Of a DNA stretch of 15,180 bases, positions 7,201 through 14,373 are shown in pieces. The stretch covers positions 1 through 15,180 of the forward strand of contig CAKVDS010000051.1 in the NCBI GenBank assembly GCA_934726455.1, read 5' to 3'. The position numbers and the translations under genes are program-made. The notes beneath the pieces are model-generated. The model was not told the DNA's origin. It did no database searches and was given only the letters and a program-made list of their open reading frames with translations. The DNA comes from an uncultured Bacteroidales bacterium. Its GTDB lineage: Bacteria; Bacteroidota; Bacteroidia; Bacteroidales; UBA932. Within the stretch, counting starts at the first letter, position 1; every line of letters begins with the position of its first letter.

Positions 7201-9852
7201 TCAGTTGTTTCCTATCATAAACGACATGCCGAATCCGAATGATATCGTGCTGTTGAGCGTGGAGCGCTTGCCATTGTAGACATAAGTCGGATTGTACCAG
7301 AGGAAGTTGTTGACATACATGCTGAATGAGTGCCCGCCTCGGGTCTCTTTGCGGATCTGGATGTTGAAGTCCGGATAGAACGGCTTCTTGTCCAGGATCT
7401 CGTATGTGCTCGAAGTCAGTTTCAGGTCAGCATACTCCTCGGAGCGGCTCTCCTCCTCTGTCAGGGGATGATAAACCCCTGAAGCATCGTAATACGCCTT
7501 AGGATAGAGACTTCCGGGCTTCGGCTCCCTGTAGTTGACGAAGTTCAGCTCGGCGTTGACCGTGAAGATAAGCCTCAACGAAGGGATCTGCTGGGTGACG
7601 GTGAGACGCCCCGAACTGTATCTGGTGATGTATTCGGTATGGTCATACACCCCGTAACGGGCTTTGTCCGTGCCTACCACATACTTGGAGAGTTCCATAT
7701 AATATCCGCTGTTGATTTCCCGGGTGCGCATATAGCTCGCCTGGAAATTGAACTCGGTGTGAGTGCTCTCGATCCGCGCCGGGACAAGTGAAAGTTCCAC
7801 CCCGTCCGTAACCTCCGTGATGGCGTTCTTCATGACATATTTCTCGCGCACGAGTATGTCCGACGTGCCGTCTTTCATGACCTCCGGCTGCTGTCCGGGA
7901 CGGCGGACGGCGGTGTAATTCTCACGTGTCAGCAGGAGCAGCTCCGGAGAGAGCGCGATACCGCCCTCAAGTCTCTTGTGGTAGGCCGTAAGCCTGACAT
8001 TCAAGAGATTGGACTCCCAGTCCAATCCCCCTTCGACAGTATTGGTATGGCTCGGCCTGAGGTGGCTGTTGTTAGGATAATAGACATACGTGGTGACTAT
8101 GGCCAGCCTCTCCGCCGGGTCAGTGGCATAGTAGCTCAAGTTCGTGAAATCATAATAGGCCGGATCAGGATAGAGCTGGAGCATGGACGGAGCCTTGTAG
8201 GCAAGCCCCCATGCAAGACGCGCGGAGAGGTGGTCAAAGAACTTGACCGAACCGGAAAGCCTCGGAGACACAAGATGATAGCGCTCAAGCATATAGTCGT
8301 AGCGCACACCGAGTTTCAGCTTTGACTCAACCGATTCCCCGCTGTACTTGATATTGCTTTCATGGTAGGCCGACCATGTCTTGGAGGCCGGCACATCATG
8401 GAAATTGGTGGCACGGGAACCGATCCCGCCCATCGCCTCCACGGCTCCCCCGGAGACGGTTCTTCCCTCCCCGAAATTCTTGTCGATGCTCCCCTGCAGT
8501 CCGGTCATGAAAGAGAATGCCCAGCTTCTGGAATTGACATTCTTGGTCATCGACACGTCGAATGCCCCGCTTACAGGCAGACCGCGCATGACCGACTCCT
8601 GCGTGAACGCCATCGGGGAATAACCGGTGATGTATGTGCCTGTCTTCAAGGCCTCTATCAGAGGCAACGGTCCTGAAGCGATGGTCTCGAACCTTGAGTA
8701 CTGCCGGTCCACGCTCCCGTTGAGGGAATAGTCGAGGCTCCCGGCCTTTCCCAGTGACATGGAGCCGAAAATGTTGAGACTCAGGTTCTGGTTGTTCACC
8801 TTGGCCACATTGCGCCCCTTCTCTTCCGGCTCGTATCTCTGGCCGTTGAATCCCATGATGGACTGGAGGGCCACGGTGTTGTTCCACTCAAGAGCCTTTG
8901 AGAGCTTTTTCATCCAGCGCAGACCGAAATTGATGTTCTGATAATAGTTTTTGCGCTGGACAGGACTGTCCTTGGAATAGGTGTACGACAGGTCCGCATT
9001 GAGGATTCCGCCGCCATTCCCGAGATTGAAGCCCTTTGACACAGCTCCTTGATATGATGTCGATGAGACATTCCCCGATACATACAGCGGAGTCGTCCCG
9101 ACTTTGTTCTTCACGATTATGGCCCCGGAGGTGAGGTTGCCGTATTTGGCTGAAGCGACGCCGGTCACCACTTCGACACTCTCGATGCTGCTCGCAGATA
9201 TGCTCCTCAGATCAACACCCTTTCCGGCCGTGCCGTAGGAGTCTGTCTGGCCGACAGCAGGATTGGCCACCTGCATGTTTGCATCGTTGGACATGGTCAT
9301 GCCGTTGACTATGACGGAAGTGCCGATATTGTTGTAGTTGGAGGAAATCGCAGAACGGATGTCGGCCTGCTGGACAGTGTTGTAGTTGGAGGAACTCAGC
9401 TGTTTGCCAGGAAGCAGGGAAATCACATCCTGAAGATTCATGGCCTGTATCTGCTTGATAGCCTGATCGTTTATATGATAGGCGCTCGTCCCCTCCTTGC
9501 TGTCGGTCTGGGTTGCCGTCACCACGACTCCGTTCATCATCAGGGATTCCGCCTTGAGGATGAAGCTGAGAGAATCCATGTTTCCGCGCACATCAATCTC
9601 CCTCTCGATGGTACGATACCCGAGACAGCCGACAGACAATTTGTGCTTACCGGCGGGAAGGCTGAGGGTGAAAGTCCCGTCATTGTCAGTCCACGTGCCT
9701 ACAGGAGGCTGATAGACGGCGACAGAGACATATCCGACAGGTGCCCCGGTCTCATCCACAACAGCCCCCGACACATTATAATTCTGTGCGGAAGATGCAA
9801 GCACGGCGGCCCCGAAAGCCACAAGCGCGGCAAATAGATAACGGCAACTCAT
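7201..9852 (-). CDS. TonB-dependent outer-membrane receptor with CarboxypepD_reg-like domain
   Basis: This 883-residue receptor is the first gene of the operon. In order it shows a signal peptide (1-22, ending SSA), a carboxypeptidase-regulatory-like beta-sandwich (about 24-101), a short TonB-box-like segment around MNGVVVTA (106-113), a plug domain (about 125-250, with DVISLLPG and SIESVEVVTGVASAKYGNLT), and a 22-strand-type barrel to the end. Such receptors import scarce ligands (siderophores, haem, cobalamin, glycans) using TonB/ExbBD energy. There is no SusD-like partner, so a glycan role is less likely; the ChaN-like lipoprotein in the operon favours haem or metal. I chose the ATG at 9852 over a TTG at 9879, because the TTG lies inside the promoter's -7 box and the ATG directly precedes the signal peptide. 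The plug carries a duplicated SSNYN segment. Confidence 0.93.
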   Translation of the reverse strand: MSCRYLFAALVAFGAAVLASSAQNYNVSGAVVDETGAPVGYVSVAVYQPPVGTWTDNDGTFTLSLPAGKHKLSVGCLGYRTIEREIDVRGNMDSLSFILKAESLMMNGVVVTATQTDSKEGTSAYHINDQAIKQIQAMNLQDVISLLPGKQLSSSNYNTVQQADIRSAISSNYNNIGTSVIVNGMTMSNDANMQVANPAVGQTDSYGTAGKGVDLRSISASSIESVEVVTGVASAKYGNLTSGAIIVKNKVGTTPLYVSGNVSSTSYQGAVSKGFNLGNGGGILNADLSYTYSKDSPVQRKNYYQNINFGLRWMKKLSKALEWNNTVALQSIMGFNGQRYEPEEKGRNVAKVNNQNLSLNIFGSMSLGKAGSLDYSLNGSVDRQYSRFETIASGPLPLIEALKTGTYITGYSPMAFTQESVMRGLPVSGAFDVSMTKNVNSRSWAFSFMTGLQGSIDKNFGEGRTVSGGAVEAMGGIGSRATNFHDVPASKTWSAYHESNIKYSGESVESKLKLGVRYDYMLERYHLVSPRLSGSVKFFDHLSARLAWGLAYKAPSMLQLYPDPAYYDFTNLSYYATDPAERLAIVTTYVYYPNNSHLRPSHTNTVEGGLDWESNLLNVRLTAYHKRLEGGIALSPELLLLTRENYTAVRRPGQQPEVMKDGTSDILVREKYVMKNAITEVTDGVELSLVPARIESTHTEFNFQASYMRTREINSGYYMELSKYVVGTDKARYGVYDHTEYITRYSSGRLTVTQQIPSLRLIFTVNAELNFVNYREPKPGSLYPKAYYDASGVYHPLTEEESRSEEYADLKLTSSTYEILDKKPFYPDFNIQIRKETRGGHSFSMYVNNFLWYNPTYVYNGKRSTLNSTISFGFGMSFMIGNN
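9330..9394. repeat. 17-bp exact direct repeat inside the receptor plug
   Basis: TGTTGTAGTTGGAGGAA occurs at 9330-9346 and again at 9378-9394, exactly 48 bases apart and in the same frame. On the coding strand both copies encode SSNYN (receptor residues 154-158 and 170-174), giving a 16-residue periodicity in the plug. This suggests an internal duplication or codon-level convergence. Confidence 0.75.
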
Positions 9853-9876
9853 TTTGTATTCACTGACTAACGGCAG

Positions 9877-9907
9877 CAAAACTATGAATTGCGCAATTAA
9901 AAAGCAA
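9877..9907 (-). promoter_or_regulatory. Bacteroidota promoter of the receptor operon
   Basis: On the minus strand, TTG (9907-9905) is followed by exactly 20 bases and then TAGTTTTG (9884-9877). This is a full match to the Bacteroidota sigma-ABfr pattern TTG-N19-21-TAnnTTTG. Transcription should start near 9870, leaving a leader of about 18 bases before the ATG at 9852. This also argues against the upstream TTG start. Confidence 0.8.
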
Positions 9908-9930
9908 GCCCCGGACGGACTATTTATTAA

Positions 9931-9952
9931 AAATCATCAATAATTATGATTT
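9931..9952. promoter_or_regulatory. Palindrome AAATCAT-N8-ATGATTT, possible operator
   Basis: Perfect 7-bp inverted arms (9931-9937 and 9946-9952) flank an 8-base A/T-rich spacer (9938-9945). It lies 24 bases upstream of the -33 element of the receptor operon and within the divergent intergenic region. The composition is loosely like a Fur-type box (ATGAT/ATCAT half-sites), but it is not a full match, and its position upstream of the promoter would suit an activator at least as well as a repressor. Confidence 0.4.
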
Positions 9953-10034
9953 CATCGGCCTCCAAAACGCCTGAAAAGTGCGAAAGAGAACGCATAAAAC
10001 CGCTCCGTATATAAACAAATCAATTGTAATTTGC

Positions 10035-10042
10035 TATTTTTG
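10035..10042 (+). promoter_or_regulatory. -7 element of a plus-strand promoter
   Basis: TATTTTTG matches TAnnTTTG exactly and ends 30 bases before the ATG at 10073. No TTG sits at the expected -33 distance, so the promoter is either weak or activator-dependent. Confidence 0.5.
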
Positions 10043-10072
10043 TCCCGTCCCCATAAGATAAACAACACGATT

Positions 10073-10531
10073 ATGCAAGGTCAATATAAAATCATAACGC
10101 TCTGCGGAAGCACCCGCTTCAAGGAAGAATTTCTCAAGGTTCAGAAAGATCTGACCCTCAAGGGCTACATTGTCATATCAGTAGGATTGTTCGGACATCG
10201 GGGAGATGACGAGGTGTGGGAAGACGGAGTCAAGGAAATGCTTGATGACATGCACCTCTCCAAGATAGACATGGCCGACGAGATATTCGTTGTCAACAAG
10301 GACGGTTACATCGGCGAGAGCACCGCTCGCGAGATCGCCTACGCCCTGAGCTGCGGAAAGCCCGTCAATTCCCTCTGCCCCCTGCCCCTCAAAGAGCTGG
10401 CCAAGAAAAAATCCCTCAAAGCCATTTTCGACAAGGACTTTCTGGAACGTCTCGGCGATGTGGCACGCCAGGTCGGCGTCCATGAGGAGATAATACTGCA
10501 GAACACTTTCGAAGAATTCGGCAGGAATTAA
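10073..10531 (+). CDS. Nucleoside 2-deoxyribosyltransferase-like small protein
   Basis: This 152-residue soluble cytoplasmic protein has a Rossmann-like N-terminus, KIITLCGSTRF (6-16), and the segment ADEIFVVNKDGYIGESTAREIAYA (68-91). The latter corresponds to the D-G-T-x-x-E-I-G-x-A motif of nucleoside 2-deoxyribosyltransferases, with Glu87 as the predicted nucleophile. Such enzymes swap or hydrolyse the base of deoxynucleosides, and several relatives act on modified nucleotides in salvage or clean-up. The length matches small single-domain members. I chose the ATG at 10073; an in-frame TTG at 10031 would place the -7 promoter element inside the gene. It is divergent from the receptor operon and shares a 220-base control region with it. 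Substrate is unknown, and a non-catalytic role is possible. Confidence 0.75.
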   Translation: MQGQYKIITLCGSTRFKEEFLKVQKDLTLKGYIVISVGLFGHRGDDEVWEDGVKEMLDDMHLSKIDMADEIFVVNKDGYIGESTAREIAYALSCGKPVNSLCPLPLKELAKKKSLKAIFDKDFLERLGDVARQVGVHEEIILQNTFEEFGRN

Positions 10532-10623
10532 GTGCCTTAAGGCTTAAACAAGAAAACGACCCTCTCACACCAGAAAAAACACTATAGCACCAAAACACGA
10601 GAAAGCGAAAAACGCTGCGGCTG

Positions 10624-10654
10624 TTGCATTAAATGCGCATTATTGGTAAATTAG
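10624..10654 (+). promoter_or_regulatory. Candidate promoter with alternating GCATT half-sites
   Basis: TTG (10624-10626) is followed by 20 bases and TAAATTAG (10647-10654), one mismatch from TAnnTTTG. Between them lie three alternating half-sites, GCATT (10626-10630), AATGC (10632-10636) and GCATT (10637-10641); the last two form the perfect palindrome AATGCGCATT. Transcription would start only a few bases before the ATG at 10664, giving an almost leaderless mRNA. The palindrome could be an operator. Confidence 0.45.
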
Positions 10655-10663
10655 CCGCCGTTT

Positions 10664-11599
10664 ATGCGCTTCCCGCCGCATATCGGTGGCCTTCTCGCCG
10701 CCCTGATGCTTGTCGCCTGCAACGATGAGGTCTTTGTTGTGGATCTCACCCCCTCGAAGACGGTCATCGAATTCAGCGAAGACGGCGGGACGGAAAGCAT
10801 CGCCTTCAATACCCCCGGCTGGAAAATATCCACCCTTTACATGTACGGAGCCGGCTCGGACAGCTATTATATTCTTAGAGACGGCAAAGAGCTGAACCTC
10901 TGGCCACCCTCCCTCGAAGGCAACGGCACCCTTGTCATCAGAGAAGGCAAGCGTCTTGCCGCCACCATCTCCAGAGACAGCCCCCGGAACCTTGAAATCA
11001 CAACGGGCGAAAACCGCTCCACAGCGAGGCGGATCATCACCATACTGGTATCCGACGACCTGTTCCAAAAACAGATACAGGTATTCCAGAAAGAATCTGT
11101 CTGGACTCTTGAGGGCATTGATTGGAACACAGCCTCGGCAGTCTGCGAGACCAGCCTCGAAGAGACCGGCGAGCCGCTGACCATAGACAACAAGGGCAGT
11201 GAGAATGTGGTGATGAAAGTGAATGTGTTTGAGAACTGCACCACCACAGTCCAGTTCCGGGAGACGCCGCAGGAGCGTGGCGAATGCCCCAATTTCCCGG
11301 ACCCCGATGCGCGGGTGGCTGTCCCGGGCGGCTTGGGTGAAGACGAAGCGCTGATATTCAACGGCCTGCAGGCCAGCTACAACGGGATGGAGCAGGAGTT
11401 CACGGACGGCATGCCGCAGGTGGAGAAAGATGTGGCCTTCAAGCCAGGCAAGCACACATACAAGATACTGGCCGAGCTCAATACTCTGACGGTAGGCTAC
11501 ACAGCCCGTCTGCGCTCCGGCACCCGAAGTACCGAAATAAAAGGTACGCTTACAGTCAAATCCCCTACGGGAAAATGGTACGGAATATGGGAAGAATAG
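10664..11599 (+). CDS. BACON-like lipoprotein of unknown function
   Basis: This 311-residue protein opens with a short lipoprotein signal, MRFPPHIGGLLAALMLVAC, with lipidated Cys19. Residues about 28-140 resemble a BACON-type Ig-like domain (S-KTVIEFSEDGGTESIAFNTPGW, then paired strands ending in IQVFQKES). BACON domains are common in Bacteroidota surface lipoproteins and are thought to bind carbohydrate or mucin. The C-terminal half (about 145-311) is beta-rich and contains a Cys, Pro and Asp rich loop (ECPNFPDPDARV), but I do not recognise its family. The stop is 5 bases before the next gene's likely start, so the two form one unit, and the lipoprotein may partner with the outer-membrane enzyme-like barrel downstream. 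The N-terminus is certain because the only signal peptide begins at this ATG. Confidence 0.65.
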   Translation: MRFPPHIGGLLAALMLVACNDEVFVVDLTPSKTVIEFSEDGGTESIAFNTPGWKISTLYMYGAGSDSYYILRDGKELNLWPPSLEGNGTLVIREGKRLAATISRDSPRNLEITTGENRSTARRIITILVSDDLFQKQIQVFQKESVWTLEGIDWNTASAVCETSLEETGEPLTIDNKGSENVVMKVNVFENCTTTVQFRETPQERGECPNFPDPDARVAVPGGLGEDEALIFNGLQASYNGMEQEFTDGMPQVEKDVAFKPGKHTYKILAELNTLTVGYTARLRSGTRSTEIKGTLTVKSPTGKWYGIWEE

Positions 11600-11604
11600 C
11601 CCTG

Positions 11605-12810
11605 ATGAAAACGCTGCTGGCAGCCACGGTGCTGCTGGCCGGCCTGCCGCTTGCAGCCCGGGAAAACGGCGGACTTTCCAACAGTGACGGCCCTTCCGGC
11701 GGGGACGGCTTCACACACCGCGTGGGACTGGAGATGAGGGGCGCATGGATCGCACCCTCGCACGGCTTTTTCCGTGGAGAAAACGGTGCCGGCAAAAAAC
11801 TCGACAAGAGCGGCTCGCTGCACCTTAAGTACTCGTTCCGCTTTCCTGAATCCAGCCGCTACGGTGCCATGTATCCCACTGCCTATCAAGGAATAGGGCT
11901 GGCTTGGAACACGTTTTTCGACAAGGCGGAACTGGGTGTCCCGGCTGCCCTGTATGTGTTCCAGGGGGCGAGGATCGCTTCACTCGGGGAAAGGCTTTCC
12001 CTCGACGGCGAATGGAATTTCGGGGCATCATTCGGGTGGAAGCCCTATGACGAACAGTACAACTCTTTCAACCGGGTCGTGGGATCCCGTGTCAATGCCT
12101 ACATCGATGCGGCGCTGCTGCTGTCCTGGAGACCGCTGCCCGGTTTGACATTGAACGCCGGCGTGGACATCACCCATTTCTCCAACGGCAACACCACCCT
12201 CCCCAACTCCGGGGTCAACACCATCGGGGCAAGGGTCGGTGCCGTGTACGATGTGGCACGCACCCCTGTGAAGTCCGCAAGGACAAAAGTTGCGCTGGAG
12301 CCGTGGCGCCGGTTCATGGTTGAGACGGTATTCTACGGGGCGCTCCGTGCCAAAGGGCTTGAGTATGAGGGCAGCGGCTACCTGCTCGACGGCAGGTTCG
12401 CCGTGGCCGGGATCAACATAGCCCCGATGTACCGCTTCACGCGCCGCTTCCAGGCCGGGGTTTCCCTCGATGTCCAGTACGATGAGAGCGCCAACCTTTC
12501 CGGACATCTGGCCGGCATGGTGCCCGAGGGGAGCGGGATGAGCCCGAGATTCTACCGTCCACCGCTAAGCGAGCAGGTCGCAGCCGGACTGTCCCTGCGG
12601 GCGGAGCTCGTGATGCCGATATTCACCATAGGGGTGGGCCTTGGACGCAACGTGCTGTACAAAGGCGAACTCGGGGTCTTCTACCAGATGGCTACCCTCA
12701 AGACCGATGTCGGAAGGAACGCCTTCCTGCAGATCGGCTACCGCCTCGACAACTTCCACGACCCGTCCAACCTGATGATCGGCCTCGGCTGGCGCTTCGG
12801 TGGACGGTAG
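11605..12810 (+). CDS. PagL/acyloxyacyl-hydrolase-like outer-membrane barrel
   Basis: This 401-residue protein begins with a Sec signal (MKTLLAATVLLAGLPLAA) and continues as amphipathic strands of an outer-membrane barrel. The segment ITHFSNGNTTLPNSGVN carries the H-x-S-N motif (His191, Ser193, Asn194) and the following P-N-x-G typical of PagL-type lipid A 3-O-deacylases. These enzymes remove an acyl chain from lipid A in the outer leaflet and dampen its immune stimulation. In Pseudomonas PagL, as I recall, the third catalytic residue is a Glu 14 residues after the His; here that position is Asn205, so activity is uncertain. At 401 residues it is much longer than PagL (about 150), as is usual for Bacteroidota relatives annotated as acyloxyacyl hydrolase. 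I chose the ATG at 11605, 5 bases after the lipoprotein stop; ATGs at 11575 and 11587 would overlap it. Confidence 0.72.
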   Translation: MKTLLAATVLLAGLPLAARENGGLSNSDGPSGGDGFTHRVGLEMRGAWIAPSHGFFRGENGAGKKLDKSGSLHLKYSFRFPESSRYGAMYPTAYQGIGLAWNTFFDKAELGVPAALYVFQGARIASLGERLSLDGEWNFGASFGWKPYDEQYNSFNRVVGSRVNAYIDAALLLSWRPLPGLTLNAGVDITHFSNGNTTLPNSGVNTIGARVGAVYDVARTPVKSARTKVALEPWRRFMVETVFYGALRAKGLEYEGSGYLLDGRFAVAGINIAPMYRFTRRFQAGVSLDVQYDESANLSGHLAGMVPEGSGMSPRFYRPPLSEQVAAGLSLRAELVMPIFTIGVGLGRNVLYKGELGVFYQMATLKTDVGRNAFLQIGYRLDNFHDPSNLMIGLGWRFGGR

Positions 12811-12823
12811 ACACGGCTGCGGT

Positions 12824-12877
12824 ATTGCAGTGGAGAGCCGGGGCGCTGCGGAGGTGGGATTGCAGTGGGAGGGCCGG
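12824..12877. repeat. Imperfect direct repeat after the barrel gene
   Basis: ATTGCAGTGGAGAGCCGG (12824-12841) is followed 35 bases later by ATTGCAGTGGGAGGGCCGG (12859-12877). The copies differ by small changes. They lie between the barrel gene's stop and the hairpin at 12877-12911, in the most G-rich part of the intergenic stretch. No function is evident. Confidence 0.5.
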
Positions 12878-12911
12878 TTTGTCCAGAGAAAGGCCGTCCG
12901 GGCGGACAAAC
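12877..12911 (+). terminator. Hairpin after the lipoprotein-barrel unit
   Basis: GTTTGTCC (12877-12884) pairs with GGACAAAC (12904-12911). Inside the 19-base loop, GCC/GGC can form a further short stem. The sequence after it (ACTCTTGAC, then AAATTTATTT) contains only short T-runs, so as an intrinsic terminator it is moderate at best. It sits 66 bases after the barrel stop and directly before the next promoter. Confidence 0.45.
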
Positions 12912-12928
12912 ACTCTTGACAAATTTAT

Positions 12929-12958
12929 TTGCCATAACAAAAGAAACCGCTATCTTTG
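12929..12958 (+). promoter_or_regulatory. Bacteroidota promoter of the AAA_14 ATPase gene
   Basis: TTG (12929-12931), 19 bases, then TATCTTTG (12951-12958) gives a full TTG-N19-TAnnTTTG match. Transcription should start near 12965, about 28 bases before the ATG at 12993. Confidence 0.8.
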
Positions 12959-12992
12959 CACTGTATTTTAAGCATGATTAACAAATCACACG

Positions 12993-14207
12993 ATGGTGAA
13001 TATTATAAATCGCCCGATATACACAGAGCGCATAACACCTTTCATAAACAAGAATATCATAAAGGTGCTCACCGGGCAGCGCCGTGTGGGTAAAAGCTGC
13101 ATTCTTCGGCAGATCCAGCAGCACATAGGTCAATCATGCCCGGAGGCAAACATTATTTATATAAACAAAGAGTTGGACGAATTCGCATTCATACGTTCCC
13201 ATGAGGATCTGTCCAACTATATATCAAGCAAACTTCAGCCGGGAAAGGACAACTATCTTTTCATCGATGAAGTCCAGGATATACAAGGCTTCGAGCATAC
13301 CTTACGAAGCCTGCAGGCACAAAACTCCTGCGATATTTTCATTACAGGCAGCAATGCAACCATGCTGTCAAGTGAATTGTCCACCTATTTATCCGGGAGA
13401 TACATAGAATTCCACATACACAGTTTAAACTATAAGGAATTTCTTGAATTCCATGACCTTGCAGAGAATACCGCAAACCTGCGAAACTATCTCATTTTCG
13501 GTGGTTTACCATACTTGAAAAATCTGCCTTTGCAGCAGGATATAGTTTTTGAATATCTGAGGAACGTTTATTCCACCATCATTCTGAAAGATGTGGTGAA
13601 ACGCGAAGGCATACGCAATGTTGATTTCCTTGAGTCACTTGCCATTTATGCTGCGGACAATGTCGGCAACCTCTTTTCTGCCAATAATATCAGCAAATAC
13701 CTCAAGTCTCAGCACGTCAATATCTCGCCATTGCAGGTCATCAATTACCTGAGGGCATTGCAAAACGCTTTCCTGATAAACAAGGTAGGACGCATAGATG
13801 TAAACGGGCTTCACAAATTCGAAATCGGCGACAAATATTATTTTGAGGACCTGGGGCTGCGCAACTGTCATTTCGGATTCTCCCTACAGAAAGACATTCA
13901 CAAATTGATGGAAAACGCCATATTTCTTCATCTGGCCCAGCTACGTTACGAAGTGTTCACCGGGCAACAATCCGGCGGCAAAGAGATTGATTTCGTCGCC
14001 CGCAAAGCAAACGAGGCCGTTTACGTTCAATCATGCTATCTCATTGCAGATGAAGCGACTCGCCAGAGAGAGTTCGGCAATCTATTGTCCATACATAACA
14101 ATTATCCAAAATATGTGGTCAGCCTTGACGAGTGGACAAGCGGCAGCACAGTCGATGGCATCAAGCACCTTCACCTTGGCGAATTCCTGAAGCTTGACGT
14201 CCTTTGA
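12993..14207 (+). CDS. AAA_14/DUF4143 predicted ATPase
   Basis: This 404-residue cytoplasmic protein has a P-loop core with Walker A GQRRVGKS (28-35), Walker B YLFIDEVQ (88-95, Asp92-Glu93) and a sensor-1-like IFITGSNA (about 115-122). A helical linker follows, then the C-terminal DUF4143 part with GKEIDFVARK (about 330-339), which resembles the core of a PD-(D/E)XK nuclease-like fold. The length and layout are normal for the family. Proteins of this type are widespread, often in many copies per genome, and have no firmly established role; transfer, toxin-antitoxin-like and defence functions have all been suggested. It has its own promoter and no same-operon partner visible upstream. Its sequence is more A/T-rich, with frequent ATA and AAA codons, than the genes to its left, which hints at separate acquisition. 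Confidence 0.9.
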   Translation: MVNIINRPIYTERITPFINKNIIKVLTGQRRVGKSCILRQIQQHIGQSCPEANIIYINKELDEFAFIRSHEDLSNYISSKLQPGKDNYLFIDEVQDIQGFEHTLRSLQAQNSCDIFITGSNATMLSSELSTYLSGRYIEFHIHSLNYKEFLEFHDLAENTANLRNYLIFGGLPYLKNLPLQQDIVFEYLRNVYSTIILKDVVKREGIRNVDFLESLAIYAADNVGNLFSANNISKYLKSQHVNISPLQVINYLRALQNAFLINKVGRIDVNGLHKFEIGDKYYFEDLGLRNCHFGFSLQKDIHKLMENAIFLHLAQLRYEVFTGQQSGGKEIDFVARKANEAVYVQSCYLIADEATRQREFGNLLSIHNNYPKYVVSLDEWTSGSTVDGIKHLHLGEFLKLDVL

Positions 14208-14373
14208 AATAAAGCGGCACATATCTCGCTGCCGTCCTCTCCGTACTTCCCTGCCTTCACCTCGAAGATCACGGAAAGTCAGCCCGTAACGTAAATTTCG
14301 TCACCGACAAGATTAGCGTTTTAATAAATGCAGGAAATCGCACAGACCAAGACGACATTCAACGAAATTTTCG

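Noticed and set aside
9853..9879. Upstream TTG start for the TonB receptor
   Set aside because: The TTG is part of the -7 promoter box on the same strand and would put extra residues before a normal signal peptide.
10534..10543. Palindrome GCCTTAAGGC just after the deoxyribosyltransferase-like gene, as a terminator
   Set aside because: With a realistic loop only three base pairs remain, and no T-run follows.
10604..10616. AGCG-AAAAA-CGCT hairpin as a terminator
   Set aside because: It has a four-pair stem, no T-run, and lies 70 bases past the gene.
10640..11455. Minus-strand open frame of 271 codons opposite the BACON-like lipoprotein
   Set aside because: The sense strand has a clear lipoprotein signal and beta-rich domain; the antisense product has neither signal nor motif.
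12028..12507. Minus-strand open frame opposite the PagL-like barrel
   Set aside because: It is antisense to the H-x-S-N motif region and has no promoter or family features.
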